Assembly: GCA_900314345.1 (NCBI GenBank) | Contig: OMUX01000077.1 | Coordinates: 1 to 9,149 of the forward strand | Direction: 5' to 3' | Origin: an uncultured Erysipelotrichaceae bacterium | GTDB lineage: Bacteria > Bacillota_I > Bacilli_A > Erysipelotrichales > Erysipelotrichaceae | DNA length: 9,149 nt | Part shown: positions 1 to 5,749 of the stretch, in pieces | How positions within the stretch are numbered: position 1 is the stretch's first letter | Layout of the letters: each line of letters begins with the position of its first letter | Notes under the pieces: model-generated | What the model was told of the DNA's origin: nothing | Seen by the model: the letters and a program-made list of their open reading frames with translations, nothing else | The model's database searches: none | Made by a program: the position numbers and the translations under genes

Positions 1-1682
1 CAGATTCCAGCAGTCCCGTTTATGGTACTCCGTTCACCATTTCGCATACATGGCCTTGTAGTAATCGTAAAGCCTGCATCCGTAAGTTTCTGATTGTCAG
101 TCATCTTATCGGTAATTACATGACCGCCAAGTTCGTATGTACCGTCACCGATGGTAACAGTATATGTATAACCGGTTGTACCATTTGCAGCTGCACTCTT
201 TGAAACCTTCAGATTCTTTGCAATGACTGCTTTAGTATTACGCTCTGTAGTAGTATGATTTTCGCCATAGGTCCAGTAGGATTTATTTGTCAATTCGGCT
301 TTATTTGCTGCTGTTTCCGCTGAAACTGTCACATCATAGAATAATGCATAATTTCCTTTATTCAGCTTCGTTCCATTGCCAGCCAATGTCACAGTCAGTT
401 CATTTCCGCTGACTGTATATGTACTGATGATCTTTGTATCGTCTTTTGATTGCCAATCCAGACCGAGTTTAATGCTTCCGTTAACAAGAGTCTGTCCCGC
501 ACCGATCGTATCATGAAGAACCGCATTACTCAGATCAGCATCGGTTTTGAATACAACCTTATAATGAAGTGTATATGTTCCATCCGGATTAGGTTCCGGA
601 TGGATAGTAATACCGTTGTTGCCTGTATCGCTGAAATTACCATTTCCATCATCAATATATTTGTAGTTTTTGGTTGTAATCGTCTTGAATGTAATTTCAG
701 GTTTATCTGCTGTGCCTGGGAAATTGAATGTCGCAGAATCTCTGTCCCCGATCTTACTGGCATCAAGTGCCGCATTAAATGTCAGGCCACCCTGGACGTC
801 GCTTTGCTGGTTATTTAGCCAGTCAGCGTCGATTGTCATGATGATCTTGTCACCCTGAATTACATATGAACCAACCTGATTTCCATTATTCAGAATCTGA
901 GCCTGTCCCGCCTGTGACAGTTCATTCAGCAAGCCGTCATTTTGAGCCCTCAAGCTGGAAATGTCATACGTCCAGACGTTATGAATTACTGTACCATCCT
1001 CAGTCGTTGACTTAACCAACGAATTAAATTTCGCATCGTCTAGATTAAAATTCAGCCCAAAAGTAATCGCTGCCGGTGCCGTTCTGTCAATGTCGGTTGC
1101 ATCACATGTAACAGTAAGACCATTGCTATCTTTGGTTAAAGTTGTGATATCGATTGAAGTGCTGTCGGTTGTATAACTGTTCGTTGCCGCTGCCATGATC
1201 GTCATCGAAACGTCTGTATCAGATTCATCTTCAAATGTTACAGCCGATTTTGCAGACGCCAGTTCAGTTTCTTCCGTATCTTCCACATCTTCAGGCTCGG
1301 TTTCTTCCTGCGCTTGTGTAGTATCAGGAGCCGGCTCAGACTCCTCTTCTGAAACGACAGTCTCATCAGCCTGCGCGTGTTCATCATTATCAGCGCTCTC
1401 AGCAGGTGCTTCTTCTGTCTCGCCTTCACTTGTTTCTTCAAGCTCCGGTTCAGCCTCACCTTCTGATGCAGCATCTGCTTCTACAGCATCTGTTTCTTCA
1501 ACCGGCTGTTCTATTACAGTCTGTTTTTCCTGCGCAAGATTCTCTTCGCCGGTATCTACTGTCTCTTGTGTGGTTTCACCTTCAACAGGTGTATCCGGAT
1601 CTGCGTAGATCGCAATGTCCGAATTAAAAAGCATTGTAAAAGACAATGCCACTGCAAGCAGTTTCTTAGATGATAACGCCAT
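1..1682 (-). CDS. secreted adhesin-like surface protein, N-terminal 560 residues (3' end off the window)
   Basis: The frame is open from ATG at 1682 to the left edge with no stop, giving 560 residues. Residues 1-27 form a signal peptide: KK at 6-7, a hydrophobic core at 8-19, and a likely cut after AIYA. Residues 28 to about 160 are a Glu/Asp/Thr/Ala/Pro-rich low-complexity stretch, typical of an extended stalk or wall-proximal region. From about 165 the sequence becomes Thr/Asn/Asp/Gly-rich with alternating hydrophobics, as in beta-sandwich adhesin modules. One module spans about 165-325, another about 330-485 (ending near Y469-W470-T471-Y472), and a third starts near K492 (VSKSAAANG). This resembles Gram-positive collagen/fibrinogen-binding or isopeptide-pilin-like proteins. 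The anchor motif (LPXTG or other) would lie beyond the edge, so wall attachment is inferred. There is no strong Shine-Dalgarno; a G6 tract sits 11 nt before the ATG. Ligand unknown. The last ~20 visible residues are atypical (see findings). Confidence 0.8.
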   Translation of the reverse strand, partial: MALSSKKLLAVALSFTMLFNSDIAIYADPDTPVEGETTQETVDTGEENLAQEKQTVIEQPVEETDAVEADAASEGEAEPELEETSEGETEEAPAESADNDEHAQADETVVSEEESEPAPDTTQAQEETEPEDVEDTEETELASAKSAVTFEDESDTDVSMTIMAAATNSYTTDSTSIDITTLTKDSNGLTVTCDATDIDRTAPAAITFGLNFNLDDAKFNSLVKSTTEDGTVIHNVWTYDISSLRAQNDGLLNELSQAGQAQILNNGNQVGSYVIQGDKIIMTIDADWLNNQQSDVQGGLTFNAALDASKIGDRDSATFNFPGTADKPEITFKTITTKNYKYIDDGNGNFSDTGNNGITIHPEPNPDGTYTLHYKVVFKTDADLSNAVLHDTIGAGQTLVNGSIKLGLDWQSKDDTKIISTYTVSGNELTVTLAGNGTKLNKGNYALFYDVTVSAETAANKAELTNKSYWTYGENHTTTERNTKAVIAKNLKVSKSAAANGTTGYTYTVTIGDGTYELGGHVITDKMTDNQKLTDAGFTITTRPCMRNGERSTINGTAGI

Positions 1683-1719
1683 AGCTAAAAATACCCCCCA
1701 AAGTCCTGACTCTTGCTCT

Positions 1720-1742
1720 CTTTTTCTATATAACAGAAAAAG
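1720..1742 (-). promoter_or_regulatory. leader hairpin of the adhesin gene (proximal)
   Basis: There is a perfect 8-bp inverted repeat, CTTTTTCT / AGAAAAAG, around a 7-nt loop, in the predicted untranslated leader about 38 nt before the adhesin start codon. On the minus strand no U-tract follows, so it is not a classical terminator. It could affect mRNA stability or ribosome access. Function is inferred; the repeat itself is directly visible. Confidence 0.45.
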
Positions 1743-1758
1743 GTTGTCGTCTGCCTTC

Positions 1759-1789
1759 ACACATTTCAGCTCTGGCAACTTAAATGTGT
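1759..1789 (-). promoter_or_regulatory. leader hairpin of the adhesin gene (distal, near mRNA 5' end)
   Basis: There is a perfect 8-bp inverted repeat, ACACATTT / AAATGTGT, with a 15-nt loop. It begins within about 10 nt of the transcription start predicted from the TATAAT at 1803-1808. A stem so close to the 5' end is a common mRNA-stabilising arrangement. The role here is inference. Confidence 0.4.
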
Positions 1790-1802
1790 TCCGTACTGCT
1801 AC

Positions 1803-1830
1803 ATTATATCCTTTTACACAGATTTTGCAC
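1803..1830 (-). promoter_or_regulatory. promoter of the adhesin gene
   Basis: The minus strand has a consensus TATAAT (1803-1808) preceded, after a 16-bp spacer, by a weak -35 GTGCAA (1825-1830). The predicted start is near 1796, which leaves a leader of about 114 nt containing both hairpins. The -10 is strong. The -35 is poor, which fits a promoter needing an activator; a cre-like site lies immediately upstream. Confidence 0.5.
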
Positions 1831-1837
1831 TCTTTAA

Positions 1838-1851
1838 GGAATGCGCTTACA
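1838..1851 (-). promoter_or_regulatory. cre-like site upstream of the adhesin promoter
   Basis: The minus strand reads TGTAAGCGCATTCC. This departs from a relaxed cre pattern (TGNAANCGNTNNCN) only at position 10. It sits 8 bp upstream of the weak -35 element, a position compatible with activation or simple CcpA/LacI-family binding. It shares TGTAAGCG with sites at 2349-2362, 8693-8706 and 8854-8867. Confidence 0.35.
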
Positions 1852-1864
1852 CAGACAGATCAGT

Positions 1865-1886
1865 AAAAGGACCGGTTTCCCGGTCC
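1865..1886 (-). terminator. intrinsic terminator after the 129-residue gene
   Basis: On the minus strand a 7-bp GC-rich stem GGACCGG / CCGGTCC closes a GAAA tetraloop and is followed by TTTT. It begins 10 nt past the stop codon of the gene at 1897-2286. It also separates that gene from the adhesin promoter, supporting independent transcription of the two. Confidence 0.8.
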
Positions 1887-1896
1887 CCTGTGTGGC

Positions 1897-2286
1897 TTAT
1901 TTCCTGATGCAGAAGGCTGAAGCAGTGCCTGTGGTTAACGGACTCCTGCGTATAAATGCATCAATGTCCGGATAGCTGCTGACAATGTGGTAGTTCACAT
2001 TCTCAAGTCCCTTGTCAAAGCCATGGGCATACAGCTGATCTTCTACAGATACCTTAGCAGTCTGTTCCGGCACCAGGATGATGTATGCACTGTTGTCATC
2101 CAGGTAGTTCCACCCGTCCATGACACCCATGCCTTCAGGAAGTGCTTCCTTGTACATGACATTCATGTAGTCATTGTTGCCGCCGCGGTTATAGAACAGC
2201 GTGCTTCCGATGAATACCTTTCCTTCTTCGTTTTTATACAGAGTCACAATGTTCTGATACTGATCGAGTTCTTCTGAAAGATTCAT
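1897..2286 (-). CDS. conserved-looking small protein of unknown function (129 aa)
   Basis: I do not recognise this protein. It starts at ATG 2286 with a good GGAGG (2296-2300) 9 nt upstream. An earlier overlapping ATG is out of frame. It has its own promoter upstream and a strong terminator just after the stop, so it looks like a complete single-gene unit. The protein is soluble and acidic, with no signal peptide or membrane helix. It alternates short hydrophobic strands (IVTLYK at 13-18, KVFIGSTLFY at 23-32, AYIILVPE at 67-74, NYHIVSSY at 98-105) with polar segments, suggesting a small alpha/beta fold. A glycine/asparagine loop (RGGNNDY, about 34-40) and a Cys near the C-terminus (CIRK) are visible. 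It is divergent from the gene at 2414 and may share its regulation. No enzymatic motif was found. Confidence 0.75.
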   Translation of the reverse strand: MNLSEELDQYQNIVTLYKNEEGKVFIGSTLFYNRGGNNDYMNVMYKEALPEGMGVMDGWNYLDDNSAYIILVPEQTAKVSVEDQLYAHGFDKGLENVNYHIVSSYPDIDAFIRRSPLTTGTASAFCIRK

Positions 2287-2306
2287 ATTCCATTACCTCC
2301 AGATGC

Positions 2307-2335
2307 AGAATATGCGATGATCAAGCCCTTTTCAA
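2307..2335 (-). promoter_or_regulatory. promoter of the 129-residue gene
   Basis: The minus strand has TTGAAA (2330-2335), a 17-bp spacer and TATTCT (2307-2312). The predicted start, near 2300, places the GGAGG ribosome site almost at the 5' end and leaves a leader of only about 14 nt. Matches to consensus are 5/6 and 4/6 with optimal spacing. Confidence 0.6.
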
Positions 2336-2348
2336 GGCCTATAACGCA

Positions 2349-2383
2349 TGATCACGCTTACAGTTCAAACTGAAGCGTTTACA
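2349..2383. promoter_or_regulatory. tandem cre/LacI-type operator pair in a divergent promoter region
   Basis: There are two 14-bp cre-like sites, both oriented on the minus strand: TGTAAGCGTGATCA (2349-2362) and TGTAAACGCTTCAG (2370-2383). Each has one mismatch to TGNAANCGNTNNCN, and their starts are 21 bp apart (two helical turns). The second overlaps the -35 of the rightward promoter, so binding should block the gene at 2414. Both lie upstream of the leftward -35. CAGTT/AACTG short inverted repeats also occur here. The protein that binds is inferred to be CcpA or another LacI-family regulator. Confidence 0.45.
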
Positions 2384-2407
2384 GTTTTCCAAACGGCATA
2401 CTAAAAT
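2378..2407 (+). promoter_or_regulatory. promoter of the 198-residue gene, nearly leaderless
   Basis: The plus strand has TTTACA (2378-2383), an 18-bp spacer and TAAAAT (2402-2407). The start would fall at about 2413-2415, on or next to the ATG at 2414. No convincing Shine-Dalgarno precedes that ATG, which agrees with a leaderless or near-leaderless mRNA. An alternative -10, TACTAA (2399-2404, 15-bp spacer), would give a start near 2411. Confidence 0.45.
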
Positions 2408-2413
2408 GAAGAC

Positions 2414-3010
2414 ATGGCAAAGAAAACAGCATTCACAAGGGAATACCTGGACAACTGGCCCAGGTTCTACTATCAGACCAATGACATGGCGTTAAGGAAG
2501 ACATGTCTGGAAGAGTACCTCAGAGAACATCCTGATTCCAGGAATGATCTGAGAAGGATGGAAGTCTACAAGAGAAGGTATACGGAAGGCTTCCGGAAGC
2601 GTGACAACTACTTCATGGCATTCACCTTACTGAAAGCAGAGAGTGAATCCTCACGTCTGTTCAATCAGAAACAAAGAGAATCCAATATCCGCACCTGCCT
2701 CATTGACCTCGATATCCTTTCTGACAAGGAACCGGATGAAATCCAGATTGCAGAATGGAGACACTTTGCCAGGGAATGGATGAAGAATGCCTGGGAAGGC
2801 ACTGCCTACAGCAGCAACCTGATGGGACTCATGAAGGTATCTGAAAGAGACAAGGCCATGCGCATTGCCAATGACATCCGTACCATTACCTATGTCCTTC
2901 CAAGAGAGGTATTGCTGGAAAAGCAGGCCTCTGTATTAAGAAGCCTGCTGGAAGATGCCTTCCGTGAATATGCGGAAGATGCTGATGATATTTTGAAAAC
3001 AACGCGTTAA
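2414..3010 (+). CDS. unrecognised basic helical cytoplasmic protein (198 aa)
   Basis: I do not recognise this protein with confidence. The reading frame is clean and its amino-acid make-up is ordinary for a cytoplasmic protein. It is predicted to be almost entirely helical and rich in Arg, Lys and Glu, with aromatic patches near the N-terminus (NWPRFYYQ at 14-21). Several long amphipathic helices follow (about 25-60, 70-95, 103-135, 140-155, 160-195). There is no signal peptide, membrane segment or obvious catalytic motif. It could be a small regulatory or nucleic-acid-associated protein, but there is no helix-turn-helix I can defend. The start is the first ATG, with little ribosome-site support; the promoter predicts a transcript starting there. 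It ends exactly at the base before the convergent reductase stop codon, with no terminator visible between them. Confidence 0.75.
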   Translation: MAKKTAFTREYLDNWPRFYYQTNDMALRKTCLEEYLREHPDSRNDLRRMEVYKRRYTEGFRKRDNYFMAFTLLKAESESSRLFNQKQRESNIRTCLIDLDILSDKEPDEIQIAEWRHFAREWMKNAWEGTAYSSNLMGLMKVSERDKAMRIANDIRTITYVLPREVLLEKQASVLRSLLEDAFREYAEDADDILKTTR

Positions 3011-3985
3011 TCAAAGATGCTTGATGAGACCGACCAGTTCATGCGGGCGGTATGGTTCTTCCAGATACGCAAGGTCTGTATTGCTTAATGTGAAGTCCAC
3101 GGCCTTGACTGCTTCATCAAAGTGCTTTGCCTTGGTGGCACCGACAATCGGTGCAGCAGCACCTCTTGCAAGCAGCCATGACAAGGCAATGACCGTCATA
3201 CTGACGTTGTAGCATTCAGCCAGTTCATGCACACGGGCAATGATCTCAAGATCATTGTCCTTTTCGTTGTCATACTTGTTCTTTAATACCTTGTCTGTCT
3301 TTGAACGAAGACTGTCGGAATCCCATGTGGGTCTTGCAAGATGACCTCCCGCAAGCGGAGAGTATGGTGTCAGTGACACATTGGTCTCCTTGCAATACGG
3401 GATCATCTCCCTTTCATCTTCCCGGTAGAGCAGGTTCCAATGGTTCTGCATGGACACAAACGGTGCCCAGCCATGTTCCTTTGCACACTGCTGCATGTCA
3501 TGGAACTGATACTCATACATGGCAGAAGCACCCAGTGCCCTGACCTTTCCTGCCTGCACAAGGGAGTTCAGTGTCTCCATGGTCTCCTCAATCGGTGTTT
3601 CAGAGTCAAAACGGTGAATGATGTAGAGATCCACATAGTCCGTTCCCAGTCTCTGCAATGATCCATCGATTTCCCTCAGGATTGCCTCTTTCTTCAGATG
3701 TCCTTCATTGAAGTACACCTTTGTGGCAATAACAACCTTGTCCCTTGGAATACCAAGGTTCTTGAACGCCCTGCCGATGTATTCCTCGCTCGTTCCGAAG
3801 CTGTACTGGTTGGCAGTATCGAAGAAGTTCACGCCAAGGCCATACACATGGTCAATCATCTTCTGTGTATCTTCCTCATTCAGCGTCCACTGATGGAACT
3901 CTTGGGAAGCCTTGCCAAAGGACATGCACCCGGTGCAGATCCTGGATACCTCAATGTCCGTGTTTCCAAGCTTTGTGTATTTCAT
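3011..3985 (-). CDS. aldo/keto reductase, YajO-like (324 aa)
   Basis: This is an NAD(P)H-dependent oxidoreductase of the aldo/keto reductase superfamily, a cytoplasmic TIM barrel that reduces aldehydes or ketones. The catalytic tetrad is visible: D56 (FFDTANQYS), Y61, K89 (IATKVYF) and H124 (YIIHRFD). The N-terminal LGNTDIEVSRICTGCMSFG, the mid-protein FVSMQNHWNLLYREDEREM and the C-terminal APIVGATKAKHFDEAV match the YajO-like branch closely in order and spacing, and the 324-residue length is normal. E. coli YajO has been linked to 1-deoxyxylulose 5-phosphate and thiamine biosynthesis; the substrate here cannot be read from sequence. AAGGAG (3991-3996) lies 5 nt before the ATG. It follows mglC on the same strand after a terminator-like hairpin, with no room for a separate promoter in the remaining 17 nt. 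Partial read-through from the sugar importer operon is the simplest source of its mRNA. Confidence 0.93.
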   Translation of the reverse strand: MKYTKLGNTDIEVSRICTGCMSFGKASQEFHQWTLNEEDTQKMIDHVYGLGVNFFDTANQYSFGTSEEYIGRAFKNLGIPRDKVVIATKVYFNEGHLKKEAILREIDGSLQRLGTDYVDLYIIHRFDSETPIEETMETLNSLVQAGKVRALGASAMYEYQFHDMQQCAKEHGWAPFVSMQNHWNLLYREDEREMIPYCKETNVSLTPYSPLAGGHLARPTWDSDSLRSKTDKVLKNKYDNEKDNDLEIIARVHELAECYNVSMTVIALSWLLARGAAAPIVGATKAKHFDEAVKAVDFTLSNTDLAYLEEPYRPHELVGLIKHL

Positions 3986-4002
3986 GCATTACTCCTTAAC
4001 TG

Positions 4003-4034
4003 AAAAGGCGCCGTCCCTCTTGAAGGACAGCGCC
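4003..4034 (-). terminator. terminator or attenuator between mglC and the reductase gene
   Basis: On the minus strand GGCGCTGTCC pairs along all 10 bp (one T-G wobble) with GGACGGCGCC around an 8-nt loop, and TTTT follows directly. It starts 14 nt after the mglC stop. The U-tract is only four long, and the next gene's ribosome site begins a few bases later. That suggests a leaky terminator which lowers, rather than abolishes, expression of the reductase. Confidence 0.75.
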
Positions 4035-4048
4035 AAAGCTTTCAAAGA

Positions 4049-5737
4049 TTACTTCTTCTGAACGTACTTCAGGGAGTCGAGTGTGACTGCAGTGAGGATG
4101 ATGATACCCTCGAAGACGAACTGCAGGTTCGTATCGATACCAAGAATCGTCAGGGAATAGGTCAGTGCAGTGAAGATCATGACACCGACAACGACACCGG
4201 AGATCTTACCGATACCGCCGGTGAAGGAAACACCGCCGACCACGCAGGCAGCGATGGCATCCATATCCCAGCCCTGACCATATGCAGCAGATCCGGAGCC
4301 GACCATTCTTAAGCACTCAAGCCATGCACCGAAGCCATACAGCACACCAGCCATCATGAAGGCACCCAGTGTGACACCGAAGACGGAGATACCGGATACT
4401 GCAGCAGCTTCGGAGTTTCCGCCGACTGCATACAGGTACTTGCCGAACTTCGTCTTGTTCCAGACAAACCATACGACGAAGATTGCGGCCACTGCCCAGA
4501 GGATGATTGTCGGGAACTTTCCAAGTCTCGGAATGAACATCTGCGGAATGCCGGACTCAATGGCACCGAAGGAGACACCCTTTGTACCATAGGTGACAAG
4601 ACCGAAGATGATCAGCATGTTGGACATTGTCGTAACAAACGGATGGATCTTGAACTTTGCCGTGAAGAATCCGGCAAGGGATGTGAACAGCACGGAGAAC
4701 AGGATGCACAGCAGCAGTGCAAGGAATGCTCTTCCGCCAAGGCTCATGCCGGTCAGATCGAAGATCTTGCCGAACACGGAACCGGTGTTGACACCCTTGT
4801 GCATGACTACGGTGGAAATAACCATGTTCATACCGACGATACGTCCGATGGAAAGATCGGTGCCGGTTAACAGAATCAGTCCTGCAACACCCAGTGCCAG
4901 GAACATACGCGGGCTTGCCTGCTGCATGATGTTGAGCACGTTGTTCAGCGTCAGCAGCTTTGTATTCTTCACGATCGGTGCAGCGATGCACAGTGCGATG
5001 AAGACAAGCACAATGACAATGTAGAGACCGTTCTTCAGAAGGAACTGTCTTCTGTTGAATGTGTACTTGTAGTTCTCCCAGCTCTGGGCACGTCTTTCAC
5101 CATAGGTGAATCTGGATCTTCTCAGAAGGTCGATCAGGTGATACTCATGCGTGAAGACCTCATGCCTTCTGTCCTTGACAGCCTGCAGATCCTTCTCATA
5201 GCTCAGTCTGGCATCGAACTGCTTGTTCTTGTAAACGTAGTTCTCATCCTTGACTTCCTGATCCTTGTGCACATCGCTGCTGGCATTGATCTTGGCAACG
5301 GCAGCTTCATGCTCAGCCTTCAGCTGGGCAAGCCTGTCATTGTACTTCTTGTCGGCAAGCAGCTTTTCCTGGTCGCAGGAAGCGTTGACCTTGTCAGCGT
5401 ATTCCTTGGCATAGTTTGCCTTGAGGTAGTCCTCGGCTTCCTTGATCAGGCGGTCAACTTCAGCCTTGTTCTTTGCCTCTACTTCCTTTGCCTTGGCGAG
5501 CTCTGTATTGGAAGCGTTGATGATCTTGTCACGCTCTTCCTTGGTCAGAGCCTTGTTTTCCTTGGCAAGCTGAATCTGGTTCTTCAGGGTGACGATCTTC
5601 TCTTCACCATCCACACGCAATGCATCAATCTGCTTCTGGATGGCGCCGACATGATCGTCAATGGGTTTCAGGAGTTCTTCCTCCTGTTCAGCAGTGAGGA
5701 TCTTTGCCTCATCTGCTGTATTCTTGTTCTGGCTCAT
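4049..5737 (-). CDS. mglC: galactose/methyl-galactoside ABC transporter permease MglC with a long N-terminal coiled-coil extension (562 aa)
   Basis: This is the membrane channel of the importer. Residues about 237-562 match E. coli MglC (336 aa) in order. Landmarks are TM1 at 237-254, GVAGLILLTGTDLSIGR (283-299), the cytoplasmic coupling loop FGKYLYAVGGNSEAAAVSG (431-449), DAIAACVVGGVSFTGGIG (493-510) and the terminal LDSLKY. Residues 1 to about 236 have no counterpart in that family. They are highly charged (Lys/Glu/Ala/Asp), lack hydrophobic membrane segments, look helical and coiled-coil, and should lie in the cytoplasm because they precede TM1. The first methionine after M1 is M271, inside the membrane domain, so no internal ATG could give a normal-length permease. 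A GGAGAGG ribosome site lies in the 12-nt gap after the mglA stop, showing tight translational linkage. The extension could be a regulatory, scaffolding or partner-binding domain; its role is unknown. Confidence 0.93.
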   Translation of the reverse strand: MSQNKNTADEAKILTAEQEEELLKPIDDHVGAIQKQIDALRVDGEEKIVTLKNQIQLAKENKALTKEERDKIINASNTELAKAKEVEAKNKAEVDRLIKEAEDYLKANYAKEYADKVNASCDQEKLLADKKYNDRLAQLKAEHEAAVAKINASSDVHKDQEVKDENYVYKNKQFDARLSYEKDLQAVKDRRHEVFTHEYHLIDLLRRSRFTYGERRAQSWENYKYTFNRRQFLLKNGLYIVIVLVFIALCIAAPIVKNTKLLTLNNVLNIMQQASPRMFLALGVAGLILLTGTDLSIGRIVGMNMVISTVVMHKGVNTGSVFGKIFDLTGMSLGGRAFLALLLCILFSVLFTSLAGFFTAKFKIHPFVTTMSNMLIIFGLVTYGTKGVSFGAIESGIPQMFIPRLGKFPTIILWAVAAIFVVWFVWNKTKFGKYLYAVGGNSEAAAVSGISVFGVTLGAFMMAGVLYGFGAWLECLRMVGSGSAAYGQGWDMDAIAACVVGGVSFTGGIGKISGVVVGVMIFTALTYSLTILGIDTNLQFVFEGIIILTAVTLDSLKYVQKK

Positions 5738-5749
5738 CTTGTCCTCTCC

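Noticed and set aside
1195..1608. A Ser-rich 137-codon plus-strand frame
   Set aside because: It is the complement of the acidic Glu/Thr/Ala repeat region of the adhesin (GAA/TCT-type complementarity) and is not an independent gene.
1504..1680. Tandem DNA repeats in the adhesin N-terminal region
   Set aside because: The acidic region is low-complexity at protein level, but I could not find a regular repeated DNA unit.
3012..3027. Short inverted repeat ATCAA...TTGAT at the convergent gene junction as a shared terminator
   Set aside because: The stem is only 5 bp and AT-rich, with no flanking T-run on either strand.
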